Shown: positions 43,279 to 54,700 of the stretch, one piece after another
Position numbering within the stretch: position 1 is the first letter of the stretch
How the letters are laid out: each line of letters begins with the position of its first letter
NCBI GenBank assembly: GCA_025526915.1
Contig: JAHLKH010000029.1
Span: 1-64,000 of the forward strand
Origin: Entophlyctis helioformis
Taxonomy: Eukaryota; Chytridiomycota; Chytridiomycetes; Chytridiales; Chytriomycetaceae
Direction of reading: 5' to 3'
DNA: 64,000 nucleotides
Program-made: the position numbers and the translations under genes
The notes under the pieces: model-generated
What the model saw: the letters and a program-made list of their open reading frames with translations, nothing else
Database searches by the model: none
Told to the model about the DNA's origin: nothing

Positions 43279-46200
43279 TCATTTCAAGAGCCGCAGCTGC
43301 TGCACCGCGCCGTTGCGGCCGTCGGTCCTGCCGGCTGCGTGGCAGGCCATGGCCAGCAGCGCAAGGCTGCCGCGCACCTTGTCGGCCGCTTGCACCGCCC
43401 GGTAGCCTGCCGCATCCACGATCCGTGCCACATCTGCCGTCAGCCGTGCGCGGCCCTGGATGCCCAGCCATCGCCACATGCGCCAGGCAACCGCACTCAC
43501 AGTCAACCGCATGCTGCAGACACACAATGGCCGAGCCGTGCCAGTCCTGCTTGCCGTCGCCGCCTTCGCTGTCCTTGTCTTGGTCCAGCGATCCCATGGC
43601 CAGCATCGTCTGTGCCTGCACCGAGTACGCATATCCGCGATCCGCTGCTGAGCCGCGCGACAACACGGTCGGCATGAGCTCGTCCAGCAGCCCGTGTGCC
43701 TGCCGCACATGCTGCAGGTGCAGGAGAATGTGCGACAGCCGCACAAGCGCTAGCACGCGCACAAGGTCCATGTGGTACTTGTCGGCTGCTGCTGCGCATT
43801 TCAGGATCACGGGCAGCGCTGTGATGGCCCCCTCGCGTCCCGAGTCCTGATGCCGCATCCGCGTTGTGTTTACGAGAATGGCGGTCAGGAGGAATGCCAG
43901 CAAAGCAAGTGCGCTGCGCAAGACGGCCGACCACCAACGTACCAGGAACAGGTCTGCCATTCGGAGCAGATTGGTGATGTGCTCCAGTGACGTGGTGCTG
44001 CCTGTCGATGGCTCACACACCTCGCAGAGCAGCCGATAAGCCTGCCGGCCATTCGTTATCGTTAGCCTGCACAATCGGATCGCAGCATCCAGCATGCCCA
44101 CCAACCTCGTCGGGACGGCCAGACTTTTGTGCAAGCCGCGCTTCAGCCGAAAGCAGCATCTCTCGCCCATGCTTTGCGCAGTGGCCACGCAGTCCGTTCA
44201 AGGCACGCTCGGCACCATCCAGATCGCCTGTGTTCAGCGCACGCTCAAACAGCACGATCCATCGCGTCCGCACCCAATGCTGCGATGCCTGGAACGCGCC
44301 AATCACCGGAACTGCAGCCTTGGCAGTATCCAGAATCCTGAGTGCCTCATCATAGCGTCCCTCTTGTGCTTCCTGCAGTCCAGCCAGTCCAACCAGCCCA
44401 TGTCAGTCCAGCCAGCCCATGTCAGTCCAAGCCCCGCGTGAGCTCGTCTTTGCCAAAATCCCATGGGGCAAGACATCTCACCAGCCACGCCGACTTGGCA
44501 TACGCCAGCGACAAATCATCCGCAGACGTCTCTTCGGCACCACCGTGTAGCACATGATGGACAGCCGCCCGCGTCATCCGTGGGTTGCCATACACCTCCC
44601 ACACACCAGCGCGTACAATCTCGGCCGTTGCAGCCATGCCATCGAGTCCATACTGCTCAATGACCGTTTGTGCCACCTGCAGGGCATGGAACACGTACAC
44701 GGGCGACTTGCCATGCACCAGTCCCCATTCGGCTTTGCGCAGATACGAAACCGCATTGAGAGCGTGCTGGCCCAGCCGACGCGTGCGGTCTGTGAGGGTG
44801 TCCAGGGCTTGCTTCTCTGTGGGCATGGTGCCGTAGACGCTGCTGGCATGTTCACGACCCCAGTCGGTGTTTAGGCGTTGGAGCCAGGAGAGGAGGAAGC
44901 TCAGACACTCTTCTGCATGTGCTTGACGGGCGTACGGAATGGCTTGGTTGACGGCAACAAGGGCCATTTGCGGGTAGCCCAGCCTTGTGTACAGCGTAGC
45001 CAGGTTGAGCGCTGCATAGTGCAGTGGGATCTGCCGATTCCCTCTGAACGGATGCAATGACGGGGTGGTGAGCAAGAGGTTTGCACCGTGCACATCGGGA
45101 CGTGCATGCAGCGTACCCGTCGGCCATGTCCACTTTGATGCCACCAGTGTCGACAAACCGGCTCAGGGCGACGAGTGCACCTTCATGCTCACCAGAACGC
45201 AGGCAATTCAAGTATCTGTCCAGGCGAGTCAGCATGGCTGGTTGAGGCCCGCAAGCGCAGAACACGTACGCGAGGTAGTGGATCTTGGCTTGTCCTGGCA
45301 ATGCCTCTGCAATCTGCTGCAGCTGTTCCTGGAGTTCACGGGGTGCAGGCATCCCCGAAGACTCTGCGCGCGTGCATCAGCCACTGTCTGCCAAGACAAA
45401 CACAGGCGGATCGCACAACCCACGCTCAAGCAGCTCGACTTGCTTGTCAATGAACCGTGCGGCATTGATCAACGATGTCGATTCATCTGCATCCGTCCAT
45501 GCCAGACAGGTCGGGTCGAATCAGACGAGGTCAGAGTCAATGTAGAAGCAGCAGCAGCAGCGTGCCATCCCGACTTGCATGCATTGTCGCTCAGTCGGTC
45601 GCCAGTACAGTAGGCCAGCAGCCTCGCGTAGAAGGCCATGGTGCCGCCAAACTCGAGCGACCGGTACTGCACCACGCATTTGCGGACAAAGAGCCCAAAG
45701 GCGCTCAGCCGCCGCAGCTGGTGGGCGTCGGCGTGCTGCAGATCGGCGTCGGGCCCAAGCAGACTCTCGGCCTCGTCAAAGAACTCGTCCATCAGCGTCG
45801 GCGACGAGGCGACCTGCGACACCTGCGGCCATGCAACGCGATCAGTGCGCGGACGAGGAATGCGGATGCAGCAAGGGCCGTACCCGCTCGACAAGCCACG
45901 GCTCGAGCTGTGTGTCCGCGGTGTCCGCGTCTGCCTCTGCGGCCAGCCGGACGTGTCGGATGCCCGCGGCAAACTCGGCGAGCGTCGTGGGCTCGGGCAC
46001 ATGCTTGCCCTGTCGACGATCCAGCGGCCAGTCAGCCAGACGGCACGCACACTGGCAGGCACGCAGGCACACTGGCATAGGCACACTGGCATAGGCACCC
46101 ACAGCCAAGTGGTCGGCCACAAACAGCAGCAGCTCCTTGGACGTGTCCTGCGGCAGGTCGTCGACCACCAGCAGCACAACGAGCTGCACGAGCGGCACGG

Positions 46201-46369
46201 CGTTGGGCGACAGCCTGCGCCAGGCGTGCGACGCAGCGAGCGTCGATGCCGGCGAGGGCCACGACAGGCGGAACGGCCGCTGCGGCTCCAACAGCGGGAA
46301 CGGCCGCGACGTCGGCGGCTGCGGCTGCGGCACGGGCAGCGTCAGCAGCGACTCGGCCGGCGCGAGCAT
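43279..46369 (-). CDS. ANAPC5: Anaphase-promoting complex subunit 5 (APC5)
   Basis: TPR scaffold subunit of the APC/C ubiquitin ligase, in the platform that carries Apc1 and Apc4; acts in mitotic exit. The ATG at 46369 (MLAPAESLLTLPVPQPQ) was preferred over an upstream TTG. The N-terminal blocks are AWRRLSPNAVPLVQLVVLL, FFDEAESLLGPDADLQH and SAFGLFVRKCVVQYRSLEFG. The TPR part has ALPGQAKIHYLAYVFCACGP, HYAALNLATLYTRLGYPQ, MALVAVNQAIPYARQAHAEE and CLSFLLSWLQRLNTDWGRE, the classic APC5 repeat. Helices continue through DKYHMDLVRVLALVRLSHIL to a C-terminal exon probably joined by a short GTGTGT...CCAG intron near 43460, ending AVQQLRLLK. About eight introns. The promoter is shared with the ankyrin gene, only 50 bases between start codons. 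Confidence 0.85.
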
Positions 46370-46419
46370 CGAAACCGGTTTCCTGTGCTTGCACAAACCC
46401 GCGCGAGATCACTGCCACG

Positions 46420-48291
46420 ATGGCCGCCGCCTCCGCTTCTGTCGACGGCGCTGCCGTGCCTGCCGAGCCTGCCGTGCCTACCGAGTTGAACGAGTTCAAC
46501 GACGCCGCTGTGCTCCCCACGAACAACTGGGACCGTCTTGCCCTCGAGCTCAAGCAGGACATTGTCAAGCGTACCGACATCCTCACGCAGTTCCTGTGCG
46601 GCTATCTCGGCCCGGCTGCCGAGCTGAGCAACGACACCAAGCGAGCGGTCTGGCGCTGTTCCTTCGAGACCAACTGGCGTGGCGATCTGTCTCTGCTGCC
46701 TGCTGTCAAGCTCGAACTCGCAGACGTTGTGCTCGTCACGAACCGCCTGACGTACGATCGTCTGTGCAAGCACTTTGCTAGCAATGTTGCCGAGCAGCCG
46801 CATCTGGACGACATCCCCATGCGCAACTTGTGGACAGACCTTGTCAATGGCGACAACTCTCAGCGCGGCCGCAAAGCCATTTGCGGCGATCACGTCGAGT
46901 TCTTGAAGCGTCTCGTCGATTCTAACTCCTTTTCCGTTGCCTATCACTACCAACGGAACAGAGTCTTCTACATCGACTTAGCAGCTGACAGCGGCCATGT
47001 CGCCATGCTGACGTATCTGGCCTCGGTGGGGGCTGGAACATCATCTGTAGCGATGGACAACGCAGCTCAGAACGGCCACGTGGATGCTGCGATCTGGCTT
47101 CGTAACAACCGAACCGACTGCCCGCCCACCACGGCGGCCATGAACGGCGCTGCATCCAACGGCCACTTTGATATGGTCAAGTGGCTGCACGTCACGTTCC
47201 CGAGCGTAGGATGTACGACGGCCGCTATGGACGGTGCCGCGTCGAACGGCCACATCGAGATCATGCAGTGGCTGCTTGCCACTTTCCCGACAGTTGGCTG
47301 TACGACTGCTGCGATGGATGGCGCTGCTGCCAATGGTCACATCGATGCTGTCAGATGGCTCGCTGAGAATATCGACAATGGATGCACGACGGCCGCGATG
47401 GACATGGTTGCGGGGAAAGGCGACATGGACATGTTCGAGCTTCTTATCAGTCACACAACGGCCAGACCATCTACTGAGGCTGTGGACAGTGCGGCAACCA
47501 ACGGCCACCTGGAGATGATCAAGCAGCTGCACGCCAAGACGGACGCCAGCTGCACCAGCAACGCGATTGACGCAGCAGCAGACAGATGCGACATCGAGAT
47601 GCTCTCTTTCCTGCTTAACAACATGACCGCACGCGCGTCTGATGACGCGATTCAGAAGGCGATCAAGGACGGCCATCTTGATATGGTCAAGATGCTTCAT
47701 GCTAAGCAGGCAGTGGCATGCACGGCCGCTACGGTCGATGAAGTCACTGCCAACGGCGACATTGAGATGCTGGCATTCCTTCTCACCGACACAAAGTCAA
47801 GACCAACAGCCGCTGCCATGGAGCACGCCACCAAGAACGGCCATCTCGACATTGCCAAGCTGCTTCACGAGTCTGGCAGCAAGCTCATCCCTGCCCACAT
47901 GAATGCTGCTGCCACCAATGGCCACCTCGACATGCTCAAGTGGATGCACGATGTCTGCTGGGCAGGCTGCACGACGGCTGCCATGGACGGCGCAGCCGCG
48001 AACGGCCATCTCGAAGTCGTGCAGTGGCTTGCTGGACACCGCCTCGAAGGGTGCACATCGGCAGCCATGCACGAGGCAGCCAAGAACGGACACGCCGACG
48101 TGGTCCAGTGGCTCCTCACTCGCCGCATGTTGGTCAAGTGGGAAACGATCCAGCATGCCAAGGACGGCCGCATCGCCAAGATCCTTGTCGACAGTCTGGA
48201 TGCCCCAACCCGTCGCGTCATGAAGCAGCAAGCCTTTGATGCCAAGTCCCTTGTCACTGTTTCGCGTCTCTGCGGCGACTACTCCGAGTAG
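46420..48291 (+). CDS. Ankyrin-repeat protein, intronless
   Basis: Single exon, 623 residues, from the ATG at 46420 (MAAASASVDGAAVPAEPAVP). After an N-terminal ~170-residue helical region without a recognised domain (NNWDRLALELKQDIVKRTD), there are about 13 ankyrin units with a recurring consensus, C-TTAAMDGAA-ANGH-D-VQWL (for example GCTTAAMDGAASNGHIEIMQ). This aansGHldvvkWL subtype is common in large families of protists and some chytrids and in giant viruses; nothing else points to a virus. Several units are nearly identical, indicating recent internal duplication. No transmembrane segment or signal peptide. It is likely a protein-interaction scaffold, possibly of an F-box-like kind, but I see no clear F-box. 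A poly(A) signal follows at 48365. Confidence 0.85.
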   Translation: MAAASASVDGAAVPAEPAVPTELNEFNDAAVLPTNNWDRLALELKQDIVKRTDILTQFLCGYLGPAAELSNDTKRAVWRCSFETNWRGDLSLLPAVKLELADVVLVTNRLTYDRLCKHFASNVAEQPHLDDIPMRNLWTDLVNGDNSQRGRKAICGDHVEFLKRLVDSNSFSVAYHYQRNRVFYIDLAADSGHVAMLTYLASVGAGTSSVAMDNAAQNGHVDAAIWLRNNRTDCPPTTAAMNGAASNGHFDMVKWLHVTFPSVGCTTAAMDGAASNGHIEIMQWLLATFPTVGCTTAAMDGAAANGHIDAVRWLAENIDNGCTTAAMDMVAGKGDMDMFELLISHTTARPSTEAVDSAATNGHLEMIKQLHAKTDASCTSNAIDAAADRCDIEMLSFLLNNMTARASDDAIQKAIKDGHLDMVKMLHAKQAVACTAATVDEVTANGDIEMLAFLLTDTKSRPTAAAMEHATKNGHLDIAKLLHESGSKLIPAHMNAAATNGHLDMLKWMHDVCWAGCTTAAMDGAAANGHLEVVQWLAGHRLEGCTSAAMHEAAKNGHADVVQWLLTRRMLVKWETIQHAKDGRIAKILVDSLDAPTRRVMKQQAFDAKSLVTVSRLCGDYSE

Positions 48292-48364
48292 GCTGGACGC
48301 ATCTCATCGCATTGCATCACATCACATCATATCGCATCACATCGCATTGCACACCTTTGAATGC

Positions 48365-48370
48365 AATAAA
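48365..48370 (+). terminator. Poly(A) signal AATAAA for the ankyrin gene
   Basis: AATAAA lies 74 bases after the stop, preceded by CATCACAT/GCATTGCA repeats (48300-48350) and located 95 bases before the urease 3' end on the other strand. Confidence 0.6.
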
Positions 48371-48464
48371 CACCTTGCAAGTCGCACCAACCACGCCACA
48401 TCTCGTATCCACAAGGCCAGGATCAAGGGTCTCCGTTTATTTGCAGATCAGGTAGGGGGGGATC

Positions 48465-49359
48465 CTAAAAGAGGAACGCGCTCTGTGCAAGCGGCAGGGA
48501 AGTTGCAGGCTCGACGGTCAGATGCACGCCATCGACCGTGACCTTGTACGTCTCGGGATCGACCTGGATCTTGGGCAGCAGCGTGTTGAGCTTCATGTCC
48601 TTCTTGCCGATGCCGCGGCAGTTCTTGACGGCCTCGAGACGCTTGCGCAGGCCGTAGGACTGGGCGACGCCTGCTTGGAGCGAGAGGGCCGACACGAACG
48701 TGATGCAGTTGTTGCCGAGGACCGAGGGGTGGGCACCGAACATGGGCCGCGAGATGACGGGCTGCGGTGTGGGGATCCTGGCCGTGGTTGCAACATTCGT
48801 CAGGACGAGTTTGCACGAATCGAGATGAGACAAGGCGAGACGGCACAGGAATGGCATGCGATGTACTTACGACGCATTTGCATCGCCCATCTGGGCATAC
48901 GCAATGAGCCCGCCTTTGATGACGATCTCGGGCTTGGCGCCAAAGTATGCCGGTGTGTACAGCACAAGGTCAGCCAGCTTGCCGACCTCGATCGATCCAA
49001 CGACATGCGACACGCCATGCGCAATGGCAGGGTTGATGGTGTATTTCGCAACGTATCGCTTGACACGGACGTTGTCGGCCAGGTGACCGGCTGGCTCGTC
49101 ACGGTCGGCCGTGCTCTCGCGGCGACGCTTGCCTGGCGCCACAGACTGGTCGTCAGCCAAATGGCCACGCTGGTCCTTCATCTTGTGTGCCGTTTGCCAA
49201 GTGCGTGTGATGACCTCTCCCACGCGGCCCATGGCCTGCGAGTCGGACGAGATGACCGAGATGGCACCCATGTCGTGGAGAACGTCCTCGGCAGCAATCG
49301 TCTCGCCGCGGATGCGCGACTCTGCAAAGGCAATGTCTTCGGGGATGTCTTTGGACAGA

Positions 49360-49392
<33 letters not shown>

Positions 49393-51419
49393 TCGAGGGT
49401 GTTGACCGTGAACGGCCGTGTGGGGTTGGTCGACGACGGAATGACGTTGGGCTCGCCGCACACGCGGATAATGTCTGGTGCATGGCCGCCGCCTGCGCCT
49501 TCAGAGTGATAGGCGTGGATCGTGCGGCCCTTGAACGCGCCAATGGACGCCTCGACAAACCCAGACTCGTTGAGCGTGTCGGTGTGGATGGTGGCCTGGA
49601 TGTCGTACTGGTCGCAGACGGCCAGACACGCATCGATGGCTGCGGGCGTCGTGCCCCAGTCCTCGTGGAGCTTGAGACCCACGGCACCCGCACGGATCTG
49701 ATCTTCGAGGCCGATGGACGAGGATGTGTTGCCCTTGCCTGTAAACCCAAAGTTGAGCGGCATGTCGTCGGTCGACTGCAGCATCATCTTGATGTGGTGC
49801 TCGCCAGGGGTGCATGTCGTGGCGTTTGTGCCCGTGTTGGGTCCAGTGCCGCCGCCAATCAGAGTTGTGATGCCACTTGTCAACGCCTACCGCGCCGTCC
49901 ACAGCAGCCGTTAGCCACCGTTGCAGTCGATGTGGCCAGTCTGCTGGATGGCAGCCTCTCACCTCTGTGCACAGCTGTGGGCAGATAAAGTGGATGTGCG
50001 TGTCGATGGCACCGGCCGTCAGGATCTTGCCTTCGCCAGCCAGCACCTCGGTCGTGACGCCAATGATCATGCCAGGCGTCACGCCGTCCATGATGTCTGG
50101 ATTGCCCGCCTTGCCAATGCCCACAATACGGCCGCGCTTGATGCCCACGTCTGCCTTGTAGATGCCAGTGTAGTCGACAATGACAGCATTGGTGATGACC
50201 AGGTCGAGTGCGTCTGCGTCACAAACCCCCGTTGCCTGGCCCATGCCCTCACGGATCACTTTGCCGCCGCCAAACACACACTCGTCGCCGTAGACGGTAT
50301 GGTCCCGCTCGATCTCGATAAAGAGGTCCGTGTCGCCGAGACGGACGCGATCGCCGGTGGTGGGGCCGTACGCATCAGCGTATCGGCGTCTGTCCATGGT
50401 CACTGGTGCGGACGGCACACGCAGAGATGGCTCGGCCTCGTGCTGGAATCCTTGCGATTCCAGGTTGGCGAGGATCTGAGGCAGTCTGGACGGATCGACC
50501 TTGCCAGAGGCAAGACCATTGCCGCCCGCGATGATGCGGTTGCCGCCAATGTCCACGAGCGTGACGAGTTTGGACTCGCCTGCCGGGGGGTTGTCCAGAC
50601 GGTGAGTGTCTGCCAGATGCGTGCCGCGTCCAAGACAACAGAAGTGCAGATCAGCAGATGGGACCCACCAGGCTCAAAGCGCACAGCCGTGCCCGCAGGG
50701 ATGCACAGACGCTTGCCGTAGGCGATGCTGCGGTCAAACCTGAGCAGCTTGTTTGTCTCGATGAAGTGGTAGTGGGAGCCGACCTGGATGGGGCGGTCGC
50801 CGTTGTTGGTGACCTTGACAATCGCAGCGTGGCGGCCCTTGTTGAGCACGACGGGCTCGCTGCGGGTGACAACGTCGCCTGCAAGAGGGGTGATGGTCAG
50901 CGCCAGCCAGCCAGCCATCGTGCCAGCGGGCCACATGGACGCGGAGCGATCGTCCGTGTGGAGGAGCGGACACGGGCGATGCGGGCGATTACACTCACCG
51001 GGCACGATAGTGGGGGCGGCGGCGAGCAGGGCCGGCGGCGGCAGCGGGAACAGGTCGAGCGAGGGCACGGGCAGGAACGAGCCGTAGAGGGCCGCGGCGG
51101 TGTCGCCGTCCTGCGTGGCAATGGGGTTGTGCACCGTGACGAGCTTGGTGCCGTCGGGGAACGACGCCTCGAGCTGCACCTCGACGAGCACGTGCGGGAC
51201 CGACGGCAGCACGTGGCGGGTGCCGAGCAGCGTCGAGCCGAGCGTGGCCAGCACGGCGAGCGAGTGCTTGCCGTCGCGGACGTGCTCGAGCAGCACGGCG
51301 CACACGAGGGCCGTGGCCTCGGTGGCGTTGAGCCGCGTGCCGCGTGCCAGCCGGCGCTGGGCGAGGAAGCCGGCGTTGGCCAGCAGCAGTTTGTCCACCT
51401 CGCGCGGCAGAAGCTTCAT
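48465..51419 (-). CDS. Urease, single-chain gamma-beta-alpha fusion
   Basis: Nickel enzyme hydrolysing urea to ammonia and carbamate in the cytosol. As in plants and fungi, the three bacterial subunits are fused. The gamma part starts [20 protein letters not shown] at 51419; the beta part has [20 protein letters not shown] and [18 protein letters not shown]. The alpha part starts [20 protein letters not shown]. Nickel ligands and catalytic residues are visible: [11 protein letters not shown], the carbamylated Lys in [37 protein letters not shown] and MVCHHL; also the Asp in [10 protein letters not shown]. The end is QSAFLF. An insertion of ~20 residues rich in Arg/Glu ([17 protein letters not shown]) lies between LADD and LADN. 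Few introns (near 50970-50880, 50600, 49880 and 48790-48880). The accessory gene ureF lies at 63.3 kb. It is divergent from eIF3a. Confidence 0.95.
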
Positions 51420-51477
51420 TGTCGTGTTTCAGGGCAAGGCCGCGGACACGCGCCGTGCGTGTCGTCGTGGGCGGCTC

Positions 51478-51531
51478 TCCTCAGGACGTTGCTCTCTCTC
51501 CTCAGGACGTATGTCGCTGTCCTCAGGACGT
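51478..51531. promoter_or_regulatory. Three TCCTCAGGACGT repeats at 21-base spacing
   Basis: TCCTCAGGACGT occurs at 51478-51489, 51499-51510 and 51520-51531, starts exactly 21 bases apart (two helical turns). They lie in the 312-base shared promoter between urease (minus) and eIF3a (plus). Each unit holds the palindrome CCTCAGG. A regulatory role is inferred from spacing and place. The rest of this gap holds GCT- and CACA-rich stretches and no gene. Confidence 0.6.
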
Positions 51532-51731
51532 TGGTTGGCATTGTCGCCGCTCTGGGTTTTTTGTTTCTGTCGAGGCGACGATCTGTGGGTGCCGGCTGCT
51601 GCTGCTGCTGCTGTTGTGGTGTTGCTGCTGTTGCTGGTTGTGGCAGTCGAGTGGCAGCAAGCAGACATACGCAGACATGTACTGACACACACTGGCACAC
51701 ACACGCACACACGCAGACACCCGCAGACGCC

Positions 51732-54700
51732 ATGGCTCCCTTCCACCAGAAGCCAGAGAACGCCCTCAAGCGAGCCGAAGGTGCGTGCGTCTGCGTCTGC
51801 GGCTGATCAGTCGGTGCTGCCTGACCGCCCACACACTCACCTACCCGGCCGCCTTGCACAGAGCTCATTGCCGTGTCGCAGCACGCCGCCGCCCTCAACC
51901 TGCTGCACGAGGTCATCCTGTCCAAGCGGGGCCGCCTGTCGCCCATCTCGGTGCTCGAGCCCATCATGTTCAAGTTCATCGAGCTGGCCGTCGGCCTCAA
52001 CAAGGGCAAGGCCGCCCGCGAGGCCCTGTACCAGTACAAGAACGTCGTGCAGAACGTCAACGTGGCCAGTATCGAGGTGCGCTGCTGCGTCTGCTCATGC
52101 TGCTGCGTCTGCTCGTTCTGTTCCTGCTGTCGCTGTCCGTCCAACTGCTGACGCCTTGCACACTCGTCGCCTCGCCCACAGAACACCATCAAGCTGTTCC
52201 TCGAGCTCGCAGAGGCCAAGGTCGCCCAGGCCCAGGCAAAGGCCGACAAGCTCAACCTCGACACCGTCGATGACCTCGAGGCGGCAGAGACCCCCGAGTC
52301 GATCCTGCTCAGCACCGTCTCGACCGACGACTCCAAGGACCGCACCGACCGTGCCGTCGTGACGCCGTGGGTGCGCTTCCTGTGGGAGGCCTACCGCACC
52401 GCCCTCGACACCATCCGCAACAACGCCCGTCTCGAGGTCGTGTACCAGTTTGTCGTGGCCAAGGCCTTCAACTTCTGCCTCAAGTACAACCGCAAGACCG
52501 AGTTCCGCCGTCTGTGCGAGATCCTGCGCCAGCACCTTGCGTCCGCCACAAAGTACGCCCACCAGGCCTTCTCGATCGACCTCAACGACCCAGACACCCT
52601 CCAGCGCCACCTCGAGACCCGCTTCATCCAGCTCAACGCCGCCGCCGAGCTGGAGCACTGGCAGGAGGCCTTCCGCACCATCGAGGACATCCACAACCTC
52701 ATGGAGCTGTCCAAGATGCCGCCCAAGGCGTACATGTTGGCCAACTACTACGAGAAGCTGGCGCGCGTCTTTATGGTCGGAGAGAACTTCCTCTTCCACG
52801 CTGCTGCGCTCAACAAGTACTACTCGATCATGCGCCAGAACAAGAACCTGCCGCAGGAAGAGCACGAGCGGTATGTGCCGGCCTCTCCATGTCGCTGTGC
52901 ATGCAGCGCTCGCAGGCTTGGACTGGCACTTTGACTCACCGCGTGCTGCCTTGTCGCTGTTCACAGCATTGCCTCGCTCGTGCTTGTGGCCGCGCTCGCC
53001 ATTCCCATCATCTCGACCAACCGCTCTGCGTTTGAGAACGAGGAGAAGAAGCAGCACACGCAGCGCCTCACGTCGCTGCTGCGTGTGTCCCAGCTCCCCA
53101 CTCGCGAGGGTCTTCTTGCCGAGGCTGTACGTTTTGTTTTCTTGCATCGTGCTGGCGAGGGCTGTGTGACACTCTGCTGCTTGCTCTAACGCTGCACGCT
53201 CCTTGGCTCCCACAGCTTGGCCAGACCATCTTCCCGCTTGCGCGTCCCGAAGTCAAGGAGCTGTACCAGTCGCTCGAAGTCCAGTTCCACCCGCTGTCGA
53301 TCTGCAAGCGCATTGCCCCCACCATTACCGTCTTTGCCGAGAACGCCGACCTCACTCGCTACGTCAACTGCCTCCAGCAGGTCATTCTGACGCGTCTCCT
53401 GCAGCAGGTGCGTTGCCGTCGTTGTGCATCCTGTCGATTCAACTGGAAATGCAGCCCAGAGTGTAGTGTGGCTGACCCGGCGTTCGACTGGATGACTGGC
53501 CTTGTTCATTTTTACAGCTGTCGCAGGTGTACTCGACCATCAAGATTGATGCCGTTGTGCAGCTGGCGTCGTTCCCCGAGCCCTACAACGTTGATGCCCA
53601 CATGATTGAAAAGTTTGTCATGAACGGCTCGCGCCGTGGCGAACTGGCCATCCGTGTCGACCACAAGACTCGCACCCTGACGTTTGTCACCAACATCTTT
53701 GCGTCGCCTGCTGGCGCCACGTCCGAGGGCCCCCGTCTCCAGGTGTGTTGGCTCCGCTTGGACTGCCGTCCCGGTGGCATGCTCTGGTGCAACTGCTGAC
53801 AGTGAGCTTCTACTCAACCATGACCGAAATGACTGGAATGACAGGCACACCCCAGCCAGAACCTCCGCATGCAGCTCGCTCTGCTTGCCAAGCGTCTGCA
53901 CGTCGCTGTGCAGCTCATCCACCCCCAGTCGATCGAAGACAAGGAGGCTGCCAAGGTCCAGGCGTTCCAGCAGGCCGCTGCCAACCTCGAGGAGGAGCGC
54001 CGCGCCACGTACATCCGCCGCGCTCTTATCGAGAAGAAGAAGGAGATGCGCGAGAGCGAGTCTGCCAAGAAGGAGCTCGAGGAGACCCGTGCCCGCACGG
54101 AGCGCATTGCCCGCGAGCAGGCTGCCGAGAAGCTGCGTCTCGAGGAGGAAACTCGCCGCCGCGAGATTGAGCGTCTGGAGCAGCAGCGCCGCGACATTGA
54201 GAAGCAGGAGGCGCAGAAGCTTGCCGAGAAGCTTGCCGGCGAGCTCCGCGAGAAGGGAGTCGGCTTCAACGAGGAGGAGCTCAACTCGATGGACAAGACG
54301 CGTCTTGTGCAGCTGCAGGTCGAGCAGCTTGAGAAGGAGCGCCGCGAGCTGGCGACCAAGACCAAGACGATTGGCAAGCGCATTGACCACCTTGAGCGTG
54401 CGTTCCGCAAGGAGGAGATTCCCCTGCTGCACCAGGACTACAAGGACCAGCAGAAGTACGACCGCGAGGCGTTTGAGGCTGGCCGTGCTGCTCGTCTCGA
54501 GGCTGTGCGTGCCAAGCACGTTGCCGACATGGCGCTCAAGGCCCGCTTTGCCCGCATGGTGGAAGACCAGCAGGCCCTGCGCGACGACCTGCAGGCCAAG
54601 CGCGATGCCGAGTTCAAGGCCATCAAGAAGGAGGCCGAGCGCAAGCTTGCGGCAGCCAAGGAGAAGCGCATCAAGGAGCTCCGCGACAAGTTTGAGGCGG

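Noticed and set aside
46370..46396. Upstream start for APC5 at 46396
   Set aside because: The codon is TTG; the ATG at 46369 is used instead.
46420..48291. Ankyrin gene as evidence of a giant-virus insertion
   Set aside because: The repeat subtype also occurs in cellular protists and chytrids, and no other viral gene is present.
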